DNA from: Niabella sp.
GTDB taxonomy: Bacteria > Bacteroidota > Bacteroidia > Chitinophagales > Chitinophagaceae
Assembly: GCF_030150205.1 (NCBI RefSeq)
Contig: NZ_JASLGT010000012.1
Span: 38,474 to 102,473, forward strand
Direction: 5' to 3'
DNA length: 64,000 bases
The translations under genes were made by a program, and so were the position numbers. The notes beneath the pieces were generated by a model. It was given only the letters and a program-made list of their open reading frames with translations. It made no database searches and was not told where the DNA came from. Below are positions 16,288 through 25,955 of the stretch, one piece after another (position 1 is the first letter of the stretch; every line of letters begins with the position of its first letter).

Positions 16288-17286
16288 CTATGGGAGCTCA
16301 ATATTGATGGGTACGATCCACCAGTTGCCATACCATACCATCACTTCCGGATCTCCGGGTATAAAGGTAATTTGCGTGCTGCCCAAAGCCTGCTTGGGCT
16401 GCATCCCAAAATCGGGTTTGAGGTTGATGCTTTCCGTCATGCGGATATCCGGTCCATTCTCCAGCTTCAGCTCCAGTTTATAACGCCCTACCGGAATATT
16501 GTTGATATAAAGCTCATTGCTCTCTACCACTTTCCGGATAGTAAAGCTGATCTTTTCATCGGCATACAGCAGATCCAGCGGCGTAAGTTTTATAAGGATC
16601 ACCGAACCAACCGGGAAACTTCCGGGCAGCGGCAGCGATTCGGTACGCAGGCTATACGACAGGTGTATGGAACCGCCCATATAGCTGCTGGGCCAGTAAG
16701 GGCCTTTGACGATCTGTTCCGGCTGGCCCTGTCCGTAGGGCAGCAGTACGAAATTTTTTATTGCGCCGTCCACAGAACGGAAACTGCCCAGGCTGCTGTC
16801 TGCCGGAAACAATGATACGGGGGCTTTTCCGGATTCATAATCCATCAGGTATTTGGCACCCCAAACGGCAACCGTGCCTACGGGCAGCAGGATCTCATAA
16901 TAACCATTGGCATCTGTTTGACCGGAAGCGGAACTGTAAGTGCCGCCGATGATGGAAGAGCGGATGCCGATATCGGCTCCTTTTACAGGACGGCCATACA
17001 CATCTTTTACATATCCGCGCATCGTATTTTGTTTAACGGCGAGATTCCGGAAGGCCGGCAGTTTGCTGCGTTGCTTTCCCATTACATCCACATAAGTGCG
17101 GGTACCGGCAACCGTAAATTCCCGGGAAGATGGCGGCAGTTGTTGAAAAGGAACAGGTGTCCGTATTTCATCTGCGGGGGATGGTTGGCCTGGATCATCG
17201 TCTTTGGAAGGTCCGTCTTTTTTTGAGCAGCTGGTTAGAAAAAGTGTAATCAGACACAGGACAGCAATAAGTGATTGTTTTTTCAT
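16288..17286 (-). CDS. Lipoprotein with carboxypeptidase-regulatory-like domain
   Basis: A 332-residue lipoprotein: hydrophobic signal, then FLTSC lipobox (Cys20) and an SKKD sequence followed by an acidic/proline-rich linker. At about residues 88-140 lies a carboxypeptidase-regulatory-like beta sandwich (MRGYVKDVYGRPVKGADIGI, then TDANGYYEILLPVG), a fold frequent in Bacteroidota surface proteins. The rest is beta-rich and not recognised. It is probably exposed in the periplasm or at the cell surface. No enzymatic motif is visible and the function is unknown. It is transcribed alone; the neighbouring genes face away or converge. Confidence 0.72.
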   Translation of the reverse strand: MKKQSLIAVLCLITLFLTSCSKKDGPSKDDDPGQPSPADEIRTPVPFQQLPPSSREFTVAGTRTYVDVMGKQRSKLPAFRNLAVKQNTMRGYVKDVYGRPVKGADIGIRSSIIGGTYSSASGQTDANGYYEILLPVGTVAVWGAKYLMDYESGKAPVSLFPADSSLGSFRSVDGAIKNFVLLPYGQGQPEQIVKGPYWPSSYMGGSIHLSYSLRTESLPLPGSFPVGSVILIKLTPLDLLYADEKISFTIRKVVESNELYINNIPVGRYKLELKLENGPDIRMTESINLKPDFGMQPKQALGSTQITFIPGDPEVMVWYGNWWIVPINIELP

Positions 17287-17711
17287 TGTGATGGTTGATT
17301 TTGGATTTCAATAATACCTTTTACAAAAGCCTGCGCAAGATAAACGACGGCGGGCCGCCGCCGTTGGGTATTCTGCCAGATTCATATGCTGCGGATGAAC
17401 AACGGGATAAGGAGACGAACCGATGTGAGGCTGCTGCCGGAGCTGTATGAGTGGCGTTTGGCAAACGGCCGGAATTCTTATTGTGTGGGATATATATGGC
17501 CATATAGTGATGTCATAACAACAAGGGAAGCAACGCCGCTCATGGCTCTTTTTGAATGCAGTAATCACTAATCTGTAAATGGTCTTTGTCGATAAAAACG
17601 GCCATTTATCTTTTTATTACGTTGCTGGTAGAAGGCGCCGTATGAATACCGGAAGGGTACTTAGTTTTGGCGGGAAATTTAAATTCTTGTACGATTTCGT
17701 TATTAACAACT
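17287..17711. other. Intergenic region between divergent lipoprotein genes, with a GC-rich hairpin
   Basis: No convincing gene. A perfect 7-bp stem with a 4-base loop (ACGGCGG-GCCG-CCGCCGT) lies at 17347-17364. A palindromic AT stretch ATATATGGCCATATAG is at about 17489-17504. The region must contain promoters for both flanking genes. Confidence 0.5.
17662..17669 (+). promoter_or_regulatory. Possible -7 promoter element for the lipocalin-like lipoprotein gene
   Basis: TAGTTTTG fits TAnnTTTG and ends 42 bp before the start codon at 17712. No good -33 element. Confidence 0.35.
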
Positions 17712-18182
17712 ATGAACAGAACAACCGGGTGGGCTTTTGTAATAGGCCTGTTAACCTTTGTTTCCTGCAAGCTGCAGGCACGTAATGCTCCGGAAGAGGA
17801 GGCACCGTTTACAGAAAAGAACTGGCAGCTGGTTTCGCTAACAGTGCACCCGGCAATGGATTGGGATCTTGACGGCGAGCCGGAAACCGATATTGCCGGA
17901 AAACTGGATCTTTGTGAGCGGGATGATGGCTTGCTTTTCCGGAGCAATCGCCGGGTGCTGCGGTTTTACGGTGCCGCCCGTTGTGATGATGAGGCAGCAC
18001 AAAAGGAAACAGGAAACTGGGCTTATGAGGCAGCACAAAAAAGGCTAACAGTAAATGAAGAAAACGCAGGACCAAAGGTATATGAGGTGGCCGTTTCTGA
18101 AGCAAAAAAACTGGTGTTGCTGCACCGGTTTAGCAATGGCAGCCGGCAGCATGAAATGACGGCGGTTTATACCATTAAATGA
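17712..18182 (+). CDS. Lipocalin-like domain lipoprotein
   Basis: A 156-residue lipoprotein. The start at 17712 gives a signal peptide ending in FVSC (Cys19); a longer frame begins with an unsupported leader. The mature part has the pattern NWQLVSLTV, then WDLDGEPETDIAGKLDLCERDDGLLF, RFYGAARC and TGNWAYE. This is the arrangement of the small lipocalin-like lipoproteins of Bacteroidota (a calcium-like DxDGEPETD segment plus two cysteines). The role is unknown; the family probably binds small hydrophobic ligands or stabilises envelope components. Its last 8 bp overlap the end of the convergent LytTR regulator gene. Confidence 0.65.
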   Translation: MNRTTGWAFVIGLLTFVSCKLQARNAPEEEAPFTEKNWQLVSLTVHPAMDWDLDGEPETDIAGKLDLCERDDGLLFRSNRRVLRFYGAARCDDEAAQKETGNWAYEAAQKRLTVNEENAGPKVYEVAVSEAKKLVLLHRFSNGSRQHEMTAVYTIK

Positions 18183-18903
18183 TGTGATTTTTAATATTAC
18201 CCAGGTAGTTCCTGCCCACATTGAGCTCAAGCCCGTTATCTATTACCAGCAGGGTCTTTCCCGTATCGCGGTAGAGCTCCTTTACGTGGTCCATGTTTAC
18301 AATAACCGACCGGTGTATGCGGATAAATTTTGCGGGATCAAATTTGCCTTCAATCATGCTAATGCCCAGGGTGCTTAAATAGGAGCCGGATTTTGTATGC
18401 ACTTCGGTATAATCGCGGTTGGCCTTCATATACATGATATCCGCCACGGATATATTCTGGTATCTTTTTTTATGTTCTACCATAATACGTTCTGGATAGC
18501 TGCCTCTTGCGGCGGTAACCTCTGTCACGAGGTTGGAAAGCTGCCGGGGTGTTGCGTGCAGGCGGGTCATTGCATTGTCAAAGCGCTCCCGGGTGTAGGG
18601 TTTCAGCAGGTAATCGACGGCATTGATCTCAAAAGCTTTAATGGCATACTGGTCAAATGCGGTGGTAAAAATGATCCGGGGAACATGCTCAATGCGCTGC
18701 AGTACTTCAAAGCCATCAGCGCCCGGCATCTGTATATCGAGAAATACAAGATCCGGCTCCATCATATTAATGTATTTGATGGCTTCAATACCATTATGGC
18801 ATTCGCCTGCAATAAAAAAGTGATCGTGGCCCTTCAGGTATTGCTTTACCAGCACTCTTCCGTGTTCTTCATCATCCACAACCAGTACCGATCTTTTCGA
18901 CAT
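18175..18903 (-). CDS. LytTR-family response regulator
   Basis: Two-component response regulator, 242 residues. Receiver domain: acidic pair Asp10-Asp11, phosphoacceptor Asp56 in LVFLDIQMPG, conserved Thr in IFTTAFD and Lys in YLLKPY. From about residue 135 there is a LytTR DNA-binding domain (RIMVEHKKRYQNISVADIMYMKANRDYTEVHT, then FIRIHRSVIVNMDHV), of the AgrA/LytR type that binds direct repeats upstream of promoters. It is divergently arranged with a LytS-type sensor kinase and almost certainly forms its pair. The 190-bp shared control region probably contains an autoregulatory site, which I could not define. Confidence 0.95.
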   Translation of the reverse strand: MSKRSVLVVDDEEHGRVLVKQYLKGHDHFFIAGECHNGIEAIKYINMMEPDLVFLDIQMPGADGFEVLQRIEHVPRIIFTTAFDQYAIKAFEINAVDYLLKPYTRERFDNAMTRLHATPRQLSNLVTEVTAARGSYPERIMVEHKKRYQNISVADIMYMKANRDYTEVHTKSGSYLSTLGISMIEGKFDPAKFIRIHRSVIVNMDHVKELYRDTGKTLLVIDNGLELNVGRNYLGNIKNHII

Positions 18904-19093
18904 AACCGTTGTTTACTAGAAAGGGTAAATAAGGGCCAAGATAATCCGAATTCTTTAATGCGGCTGTTCTTTTCGACAAACAACCTCAAAATCCGCGAAG
19001 TTGCGGGTTTCATCCGCTGTACGGGCGGTTGGTAGATCTGCACCAGTACGGATTGTAATTTATCGTAAACTTGCAGGAATTAATCACCCCTTA

Positions 19094-20143
19094 ATGCAGC
19101 AGCAACAAAAATCATCCAACAACGCTACCCGTAAGGAGCTCCTGGTGTTTATAGCCACCCTTGTTATTATGACTTTGCTGTACGGCAGCCCCAGGCTGAT
19201 AGAAAAGGGAGGCTCCCTGCACTACCTGAAGGTCTTAGGCATTGACTGTGCTTTTATGGCGATTGCCAGTTGGCCAGTTTGGTGGATCCATTTCCGTAAA
19301 CTCCACCACTGGTCCCCCAGGAAGCGGTTCCTGCTGCATATTGCAACAGGGTTATTTCCTTATTACGCAATTTGGGTGCTCCTGTATCAATGGTATAACC
19401 CCCTGATTGGTTTGCCACTGATGACTACCAAACAAATCATCCAGAACCTGGGGCCCAACCTGCTCTGGTATTTCCAGGTGTTTGGCATTCTGCACATCTA
19501 TCATTTTTTCCGTGAGCGGGAAACGCAGCTGATAAGAGAAAAAGAGTTGCGGGAGCTGGCGTATCAGGGAGAGATCAATGCGCTGAAGGCGCAGATACAG
19601 CCGCATTTTTTGTTCAATACGCTTAACAGTATCAGCGCTTCATTACCGCCCGAACAGGAGCAGGCACGGATGCTGATTGCCCGTTTGGCAGATACCTTCC
19701 GCTATGCACTGCTGTCTACCCGCGAAGAGTTGGTGCCGCTTTCGGATGAGCTCAGTTTTATGCGCACGTATCTTGCTTTGGAACAGGCGCGGTTTGGAAA
19801 GCGGCTCCGGTTTTCTGTTGATGCAGACGGCAGCATTGCCCGGGTGCGGATACCGCCCATGCTGTTGCAGCCATTGGTAGAAAATGCGGTGAAACACGGG
19901 ATAGAGCCTGCGATAGACGGGGGAGCGGTTTCGGTTACCTGCCGGCAACAAGGCACAAAAGTGCATATTGCCGTAAGCAATACGGGCCGTCCTTTTTCGG
20001 GAACAGTTGAACAGCTTTTTCACTCAAAAGGTGTAGGACTGGTGAATATGGCCCGGCGGCTGGAGCGGCATTACAATGAGAAATTGCAGGTAGCCGATAA
20101 CGGGGCCGGCCTTTGCTTTGAATTTTGTATTCCCTCCTTATAG
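19094..20143 (+). CDS. LytS/YehU-type sensor histidine kinase
   Basis: A 349-residue membrane histidine kinase. The start at the ATG (19094) was preferred over an upstream TTG because the extra 31 residues are unlike a kinase N-terminus. There are four predicted membrane helices (about residues 15-140), with no extracytoplasmic sensor domain. Then comes the His_kinase signature KAQIQPHFLFNTLNSI with phosphoacceptor His171. The ATPase part shows PMLLQPLVENAVKHG (N box) and KGVGLVNMARRLE (G box). It pairs with the divergent LytTR regulator. The gene end overlaps the convergent MFS gene by 6 bp. Confidence 0.94.
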   Translation: MQQQQKSSNNATRKELLVFIATLVIMTLLYGSPRLIEKGGSLHYLKVLGIDCAFMAIASWPVWWIHFRKLHHWSPRKRFLLHIATGLFPYYAIWVLLYQWYNPLIGLPLMTTKQIIQNLGPNLLWYFQVFGILHIYHFFRERETQLIREKELRELAYQGEINALKAQIQPHFLFNTLNSISASLPPEQEQARMLIARLADTFRYALLSTREELVPLSDELSFMRTYLALEQARFGKRLRFSVDADGSIARVRIPPMLLQPLVENAVKHGIEPAIDGGAVSVTCRQQGTKVHIAVSNTGRPFSGTVEQLFHSKGVGLVNMARRLERHYNEKLQVADNGAGLCFEFCIPSL

Positions 20144-21367
20144 GACCTTTGCAGGTTTCTTTTTAATATGGAGCACATAATAGGCAATTACAGCGCTGAT
20201 CAGCATCAATGCTGCTCCCAGTACAAAAGGTGCTCCCGGAAAATAAAACGGGGCCTGATCATGGCTGAAATAAAAGAAAGTGCGGGTCATCATTGGCGGG
20301 CCAATGATCGCGGTGAGGCTCATTACACAATTGAGGCCACCCTGCAAGGCGCCCTGTTCATTGGCCGGTACTTCATTGGTGATGATTGCCTGCAAGGCCG
20401 GTCCTGCAATACCGCCCATACAATAGGGTACCAGGAAGGCATACATCATCCAGCTTTTGGTGGCAAAGGCAAACAGGATCATACCAAACGCATAGAAAAA
20501 TAAACCGGTATAGGTACTTTTTTCATTACCCAGCCGGGGGCTGGTATATCGCATCAGACCTCCCTGGACCAGGCCCACCAATACCCCTACGATGGCCAGC
20601 GAAATACCTACTTCTTTCTCGGACCATTTAAATTGGTCCATGGTAAAGTAACTCCAGTTGCTTTGAACGGCATGGCTTCCAAGAAATACGAAGAAAAAGC
20701 AAAGTACCAGTCCCAGGATACCCGGATATTTAAAGAACAGGCGCAGCGATCCGATGGGGTTTGCCTTTCGCCAGTCAAAGGACCGCCGGTTTTCCGGTTT
20801 TAAAGACTCCGGCAGTACAAAATAGCCATAAAGGAAGTTGAGCAAACACAATCCGGCGGCTGCAAAGAATGGCGCCCTTAACCCCCATACGGACAGCAGT
20901 CCGCCCAATGCCGGACCAATAACAAAACCCAATCCAAAGGCAGCTCCGATCAATCCAAAATTTTTTGCCCGGTTTTCATTGGTACTGATATCTGCTATAT
21001 AAGCGGTGGCTGTTGTAAAACTGGCCCCGGTGATGCCCGATAAAATACGTCCTACCACCAACAGGGAGTAAGTGTGGGCAAAAGCCAGGATCAGGTAGTC
21101 TACACAAAAACCCAGTAACGACAGCAGGAGCACCGGTCTTCTTCCGTACCGGTCGCTCAGGTTACCCATAAAAGGAGAAAACAACAGCTGCATAATGGCA
21201 TAAAGCGCCAGCAGGTCGCCGCCGTATACACTGGCCTCGCTGATGCTGATATGCTTTAGTTCCGCAATCAGCTTCGGCATTACCGGTATGATCAACCCAA
21301 AGCCGATCACATCAATGGTCATCGTTATAAAGATAAAACCGATAGCAGCATTGCGCGACTGTTTCAT
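20138..21367 (-). CDS. MFS transporter of the TetA-like drug exporter group
   Basis: A 409-residue inner-membrane transporter with 12 predicted helices. The start at 21367 gives MKQSRNAAIGFIFITMTIDV; upstream residues are not membrane-like. The N-terminal IGFGLIIPVMPKLI and the loop 2-3 motif GNLSDRYGRRPVLL resemble the TetA(A/B)/YdhL-type proton antiporters, as does GRILSGITGASFTTATAYIAD. Such proteins export tetracyclines or other amphiphiles, but substrate cannot be told from sequence, and no TetR-type repressor is nearby. It sits beside the two-component pair and could be its target (weak inference from position). Confidence 0.88.
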   Translation of the reverse strand: MKQSRNAAIGFIFITMTIDVIGFGLIIPVMPKLIAELKHISISEASVYGGDLLALYAIMQLLFSPFMGNLSDRYGRRPVLLLSLLGFCVDYLILAFAHTYSLLVVGRILSGITGASFTTATAYIADISTNENRAKNFGLIGAAFGLGFVIGPALGGLLSVWGLRAPFFAAAGLCLLNFLYGYFVLPESLKPENRRSFDWRKANPIGSLRLFFKYPGILGLVLCFFFVFLGSHAVQSNWSYFTMDQFKWSEKEVGISLAIVGVLVGLVQGGLMRYTSPRLGNEKSTYTGLFFYAFGMILFAFATKSWMMYAFLVPYCMGGIAGPALQAIITNEVPANEQGALQGGLNCVMSLTAIIGPPMMTRTFFYFSHDQAPFYFPGAPFVLGAALMLISAVIAYYVLHIKKKPAKVL

Positions 21368-21483
21368 TTGATTGGTTTTTCCGGTACCATCTGTTTTATA
21401 CCGGTTATAAAAAAGGGGAGCAAAGATGAACAAATTTTTCGGATCTTGCGGGCGAAATACATTCCCCTTAAAATAATATTTTT

Positions 21484-21536
21484 TTAATAAACTTTTTAAA
21501 AAAATTAAAAAGTTTATTAAGTTTGTGTTAATAAAC
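21484..21536 (+). promoter_or_regulatory. Palindromic operator-like array upstream of ROK gene 1
   Basis: TTAATAAACTTTTTAA (21484-21499) and TTAAAAAGTTTATTAA (21505-21520) form a perfect 16-bp inverted repeat around A5. The right arm also pairs, as GTTTATTAA, with TTAATAAAC (21528-21536) across 7 bp. The array ends 6 bp before the ATG of the ROK regulator. The same layout precedes the second ROK gene, which suggests autoregulation by ROK proteins (inference). Confidence 0.7.
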
Positions 21537-21542
21537 AGAACT

Positions 21543-22772
21543 ATGAAAAAACGGTTGCAATATAAGCTGTTGATTTTAAGGGAGTTTTATTACGCCGGTG
21601 CTTTATCTTGTGCGGAACTCAGCACGCGTATTGGTAAAAGCATTCCATTTACGGCACAACTACTGGCCGCGTTGGTAGCAGAAGGTACGCTGCTGGAGAA
21701 CGGATTAGCCCCTTCGGCTGGCGGCCGGAGACCGGCAATGTATTCGGTAAAGCCCGATGCGATGTATGTGATTGCAGTAGCCATGGATCAGTTAGTGACC
21801 CGGGTAGTGGTGATGGATTTTGAAAATAAACCGGTAATGCCATTGCAGCAGGAGGAGCTGAAGCTGGCGGAGAACCCCGAAGCACTGGTGCATTTGAAAA
21901 CACTGATTGAAGGTGTTATTAAGAAAGCCAGGATCCCCAGGAAAAAAATTCTTGGTGTGGGAATCGGGATGCCCGGCTTTATTGATCCGCAAAAAGGCGT
22001 GAATTATTCCTTTATTTCCATTGATGATAATAGTATATCGGGTTATCTGCATAAAGAGCTGGAGGTTCCGGTATACATCGATAATGACTCCAGTATCATT
22101 GCACTGGCGGAGCAGCATTTTGGGGCGGCCACAGGTGTAGGAAATGCCATGGTGGTCAATATTGGCTGGGGTATCGGGCTGGGCCTGATCCTGAATCACC
22201 AGTTGTACAGGGGTGGAAATGGCTTTGCCGGGGAATTCAGTCATATTCCCTTTTTCGACAATAATAAAGTGTGTTCCTGTGGCAAAAAGGGTTGCCTGGA
22301 AACCGAAACCTCTCTAAAAGTAATCATTGAAAAAGCGGAGCAGGGACTAAAGCGGAAAAGTGCTGCTGCTTTTTTGAAAAAAGATTTTCGTACCGGTTCT
22401 GTAGAGAAAGACTGGCAGGCGATTGTAAAAGCCGCACAGATGGGCGATGACTATGTAGTGAAATTGCTTACTGCTGCCGGTTATGATATTGGCCGGGGTG
22501 TGGCCGTGCTGATCCATTTGTTTAACCCGGAACTAATCGTATTAAGCGGCCGTGGTGCCCAGGCAGGACGCATCTGGCAGGCTCCCGTATTGCAGGCGGT
22601 AAATGAACATTGCATTCCCCGCCTGGTGGGCAACACATTGGTAAAAATGTCTACCCTCGGGCACAAAGCAGAACTGATCGGCGCCGCCGCGCTGGTGCTG
22701 GAGAACCTTTCAAAAACGAAGAAGATACATCCATCAAAAACGATTTCACCTTTGCCAAACACTGTTAATTAA
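21543..22772 (+). CDS. ROK family transcriptional regulator 1 (NagC/XylR-like)
   Basis: A 409-residue sugar-responsive repressor. The ATG at 21543 is chosen over an upstream GTG because it matches the start of the paralogue at 28116. N-terminal winged helix-turn-helix (about residues 1-70: SCAELSTRIGKSIPFTAQLL, then a GGRRP wing) is followed by a ROK domain. That domain contains GVGIGMPGFID, IDNDSS and the zinc-binding EFSHIPF plus CSCGKKGCLE. The ATP-binding DxGGT motif of ROK kinases is replaced by MDQLVTR, so it should bind sugar rather than phosphorylate it. Only 21 bp separate it from susC 1, so it is read with the transporter. Confidence 0.93.
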   Translation: MKKRLQYKLLILREFYYAGALSCAELSTRIGKSIPFTAQLLAALVAEGTLLENGLAPSAGGRRPAMYSVKPDAMYVIAVAMDQLVTRVVVMDFENKPVMPLQQEELKLAENPEALVHLKTLIEGVIKKARIPRKKILGVGIGMPGFIDPQKGVNYSFISIDDNSISGYLHKELEVPVYIDNDSSIIALAEQHFGAATGVGNAMVVNIGWGIGLGLILNHQLYRGGNGFAGEFSHIPFFDNNKVCSCGKKGCLETETSLKVIIEKAEQGLKRKSAAAFLKKDFRTGSVEKDWQAIVKAAQMGDDYVVKLLTAAGYDIGRGVAVLIHLFNPELIVLSGRGAQAGRIWQAPVLQAVNEHCIPRLVGNTLVKMSTLGHKAELIGAAALVLENLSKTKKIHPSKTISPLPNTVN

Positions 22773-22793
22773 TTAAATTTTAAACAAGAGAAA

Positions 22794-25700
22794 ATGAAGA
22801 AGAAACATGTACTACTGGTACTCTTTGCCCTCTTTTTGGGTGCGGGAAGCTTAATGGCCCAGGTAAAGCGTACCCTTACCGGTGTAATTACGGATGCAGA
22901 TGGCAAGCCGGTACCGGGTGCTACCATAACCGTTAAAGGCACCGGGCAGGCCGTGGTTGCTGCCGACAACGGGACATATACCATTACTGTAGAAAACCAC
23001 CCGGATCTGGAGATCAGCGCTGTAGGTTTTACAACTCAGACAGTAAAAGTGGGCGACGATAATAACCTTTCTGTCCAGCTAAGTTCTGTAGAGCGCAGCC
23101 TGGAAGGTGTGGTGGTTACGGCGCTGGGTATTAAACGGGAGCGGAAATCGCTTGGATACGGCGTGCAGGAAGTAAAAGGAGAAACTCTATCAGATGCCAA
23201 AGAGCCCAATGTGACCAATGCACTTTCCGGAAGGGTGGCTGGATTGCAGGTAACCCGTTCCAGCAATGGACCGGCTGGTTCTTCCCGTATTATTTTACGC
23301 GGAAATAATTCGCTTACCGGTGATAACCAGCCCTTAATTGTAGTGGATGGAATACCCATCAGCAACACTTCCGGAACCGGTGTAGGAAAAGGCGTCAATC
23401 AATCGGGGATCGTGCCGGGTGCTACCAACGATTACTGGAATCCTTCACTGGATATGGGGAACGGGCTATCCGACATAAACCCGGATGATATCGCTTCTAT
23501 CAGTGTGTTGAAAGGACCTTCTGCCGCTTCTTTATATGGTTCCCGTGCCGGTAATGGTGTTATATTGATTACTACCAAAACAGGAAAGGCTCAAAAGGGC
23601 CTGGGCATTACTGTTTCTTCTACTATCGGGATGGAAAGCATTTTTACAAATCCCGACCGGCAAACCACTTTTGGACAGGGTTCTACAGGGATCTATGATA
23701 AAACACAGGCAAACAGCTGGGGACCGAAGATTGAGGGGCAGAATGTAGAGAACTGGAACGGTGCCACCGTGCCACTGAAATACTATGATAATATACATAA
23801 CTATTTCGGAACGGGTTTCAACTCCAATCAAAGCATTACGTTTTCGCAGCAGTTCAATGGTACCTCTGTTTATACATCTTTAAACCGGCTGGATGATAAA
23901 AGTATGATACCGGGTGCCAAGCTGGGCCGTACAAATATTACGACCAGGGCCTTATCTAAATTCGGAAAGGACGATCGCTGGACCCTGGATGCAAAAGTGC
24001 AATACATCAACTCCAAAGCAACCAACCGGCCACAGGCGGGAAATAATGCCGGTAATATTTACCGGTTAATGTATATACTTCCGGTTTCGCTGAATATTGA
24101 AGATTTTAAGAAAACCAAGGATGAGAACGGGAAAATGATCTGGTATGTGCCCAACAGTGCAACTGTAAATCCCTATTGGGCGGAGGATAATTATCTGAAC
24201 ACGGATACCCGTAACCGTTACATTATGACCGGATCGCTGAAATATCAAATCACCGATTGGCTGAATGCCGAAGTGAAAGGCGGATCGGATATGTATAATG
24301 TGGTAGCGGAAGGAAAAACTTATTCCGGAGGCCCCGTTACCAACCAGTATAGCATTGGCAAGTATTCTTTTTCAGAAACCAACTACAGCACCCTGATCAC
24401 GGCGCGGAAAGATAATGTGTTTGGTAAGTTGGGTGGTTTTGCAACCGTGGGTGGTAACCTGATGTCGCAGAATGTAAATTCGATCAAAACCAACTCCGGA
24501 GAGCTGGTAGTGCCGGATCTTTTTTCTGTGAACAATGGTAAAAACCCGGCAACGGTTGATGAGCTCTATAGCAATAAAAGGATCAATTCTGCTTACGGAT
24601 CGTTGCAGCTGAACTGGGATGGATACCTGTTCCTGGAAACCACACTGCGGAATGACTGGTCTTCAGTATTGAGTAAGAACCACCGTTCTTACCTGTACAG
24701 TTCTACCAATTTGTCGTTTGTAATTACAGACATGATCCGGCAAGGCGGAGCTTCCCTGCCCAGCTGGCTGAGCTACGGTAAGTTGAGAGCTTCGGCGGCG
24801 CAGGCCGGTAATGATATGGCGCCTTATCAATTGTACAATACCTATAACATCGGGAAAGATCCCAATGGCAATACAACCGCCGGAAGAAATGAAACCTTGT
24901 TTGATCCGAATGTTAGGAACGAGTTGTTAAAAACCTATGAACTGGGTGCAGAGCTGCGCATGTTTAACAGCCGGCTGGGAATCGACTTTTCCTGGTATAA
25001 AACCAATGCAACCAACCAGCTGATCGCGATCCCACTCGATCCGTTGAGCGGATACAAATATAAAATGATCAATGCCGGAGATATTCAAAACAAAGGTATT
25101 GAGTTGATCGTGGATGGTAAGATCCTGGATAATCCCAATGGTCTGAACTGGACCACGCAGGTGAACTTCTCCAACAACAAGAATGTGGTGAACGCAATTG
25201 CGCCGGGTATTGATCTGTACTCTTTAGGGGGATACGATGCTGTGACGGTTTATGCAGAGTCCGGACAGAAATACGGACAGATCTATGGATCTGCATTCCA
25301 GCGGGTAAATGACCCCAAGAGTGCGTTTAATGGTCAGTTACTGTTGAGCGCCACCGGGTTACCACAGGGAACAGATGCCCGCAGGTTGGCCAGTCAGCAG
25401 CCGGATTTCCTGTTGGGTAATACCAACACATTCTCCTATAAAGGTTTGGGATTGTCGTTCCTGCTGGACGGACGTTTCGGCGGGAAGATCTTTTCGGCAA
25501 CCCTGGCAAGTATGCAGCGTGCAGGAACAGCGGCCGCTACTGTTGTAAACGGAGCCAGGGATAAGATAAAAGTGCCGGGTGCGATCCTCGATGAAAATGG
25601 AACGTATATTAAAAATGAAATTGAAGTAACCCCACAACAATACTGGCAGGCCATTCAAAGCGGTAATATCGGTATTACCGAAGCCAATCTTTATGATGCA

Positions 25701-25943
25701 TCCAATATCCGCTTAAGGAATGTGCAGCTGAGCTATCAGCTGCCGCAAAAAATGCTGGGTAAGTCGTTCATTCAAAGAGCGCGGGTAGGTGTTTCCTGCA
25801 ACAATGTATGGCTGATCAGCAGTCATATGCAGGGAATGGATCCTGAGTCGGTATTCGCCATAGGCTCAAATGCGGTTGGCTTTGAAAACGGGGCACCACC
25901 CACATCCAGGTATTACATGTTTAATGTAACCTTAGGTTTCTAA
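22794..25943 (+). CDS. SusC/RagA-type TonB-dependent transporter 1
   Basis: A 1049-residue outer-membrane transporter for oligosaccharides or other nutrients, energised by TonB. The order is: signal peptide (1-22, ending SLMAQ), a carboxypeptidase-D-regulatory-like domain (about 25-105: TLTGVITDADGKPVPGATI), a TonB-box-like VVVTALGIKRERKSLGYG, and a plug domain with LRGNNSLTGDNQPLIVVDGIPI and SISVLKGPSAASLYGSRAGN. A large beta barrel follows, ending in Phe (YYMFNVTLGF). It forms a pair with the SusD-like lipoprotein 12 bp downstream, which is expected to cap it. The substrate is unknown; a beta-linked glycan is suggested by the GH3 enzyme further on. Confidence 0.96.
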   Translation: MKKKHVLLVLFALFLGAGSLMAQVKRTLTGVITDADGKPVPGATITVKGTGQAVVAADNGTYTITVENHPDLEISAVGFTTQTVKVGDDNNLSVQLSSVERSLEGVVVTALGIKRERKSLGYGVQEVKGETLSDAKEPNVTNALSGRVAGLQVTRSSNGPAGSSRIILRGNNSLTGDNQPLIVVDGIPISNTSGTGVGKGVNQSGIVPGATNDYWNPSLDMGNGLSDINPDDIASISVLKGPSAASLYGSRAGNGVILITTKTGKAQKGLGITVSSTIGMESIFTNPDRQTTFGQGSTGIYDKTQANSWGPKIEGQNVENWNGATVPLKYYDNIHNYFGTGFNSNQSITFSQQFNGTSVYTSLNRLDDKSMIPGAKLGRTNITTRALSKFGKDDRWTLDAKVQYINSKATNRPQAGNNAGNIYRLMYILPVSLNIEDFKKTKDENGKMIWYVPNSATVNPYWAEDNYLNTDTRNRYIMTGSLKYQITDWLNAEVKGGSDMYNVVAEGKTYSGGPVTNQYSIGKYSFSETNYSTLITARKDNVFGKLGGFATVGGNLMSQNVNSIKTNSGELVVPDLFSVNNGKNPATVDELYSNKRINSAYGSLQLNWDGYLFLETTLRNDWSSVLSKNHRSYLYSSTNLSFVITDMIRQGGASLPSWLSYGKLRASAAQAGNDMAPYQLYNTYNIGKDPNGNTTAGRNETLFDPNVRNELLKTYELGAELRMFNSRLGIDFSWYKTNATNQLIAIPLDPLSGYKYKMINAGDIQNKGIELIVDGKILDNPNGLNWTTQVNFSNNKNVVNAIAPGIDLYSLGGYDAVTVYAESGQKYGQIYGSAFQRVNDPKSAFNGQLLLSATGLPQGTDARRLASQQPDFLLGNTNTFSYKGLGLSFLLDGRFGGKIFSATLASMQRAGTAAATVVNGARDKIKVPGAILDENGTYIKNEIEVTPQQYWQAIQSGNIGITEANLYDASNIRLRNVQLSYQLPQKMLGKSFIQRARVGVSCNNVWLISSHMQGMDPESVFAIGSNAVGFENGAPPTSRYYMFNVTLGF

Positions 25944-25955
25944 CTTTTAATTCTT

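Noticed and set aside
18397..19035. A 212-codon plus-strand frame opposite the LytTR regulator
   Set aside because: Antisense to the receiver and LytTR motifs, and it extends into the shared control region without any recognisable feature.
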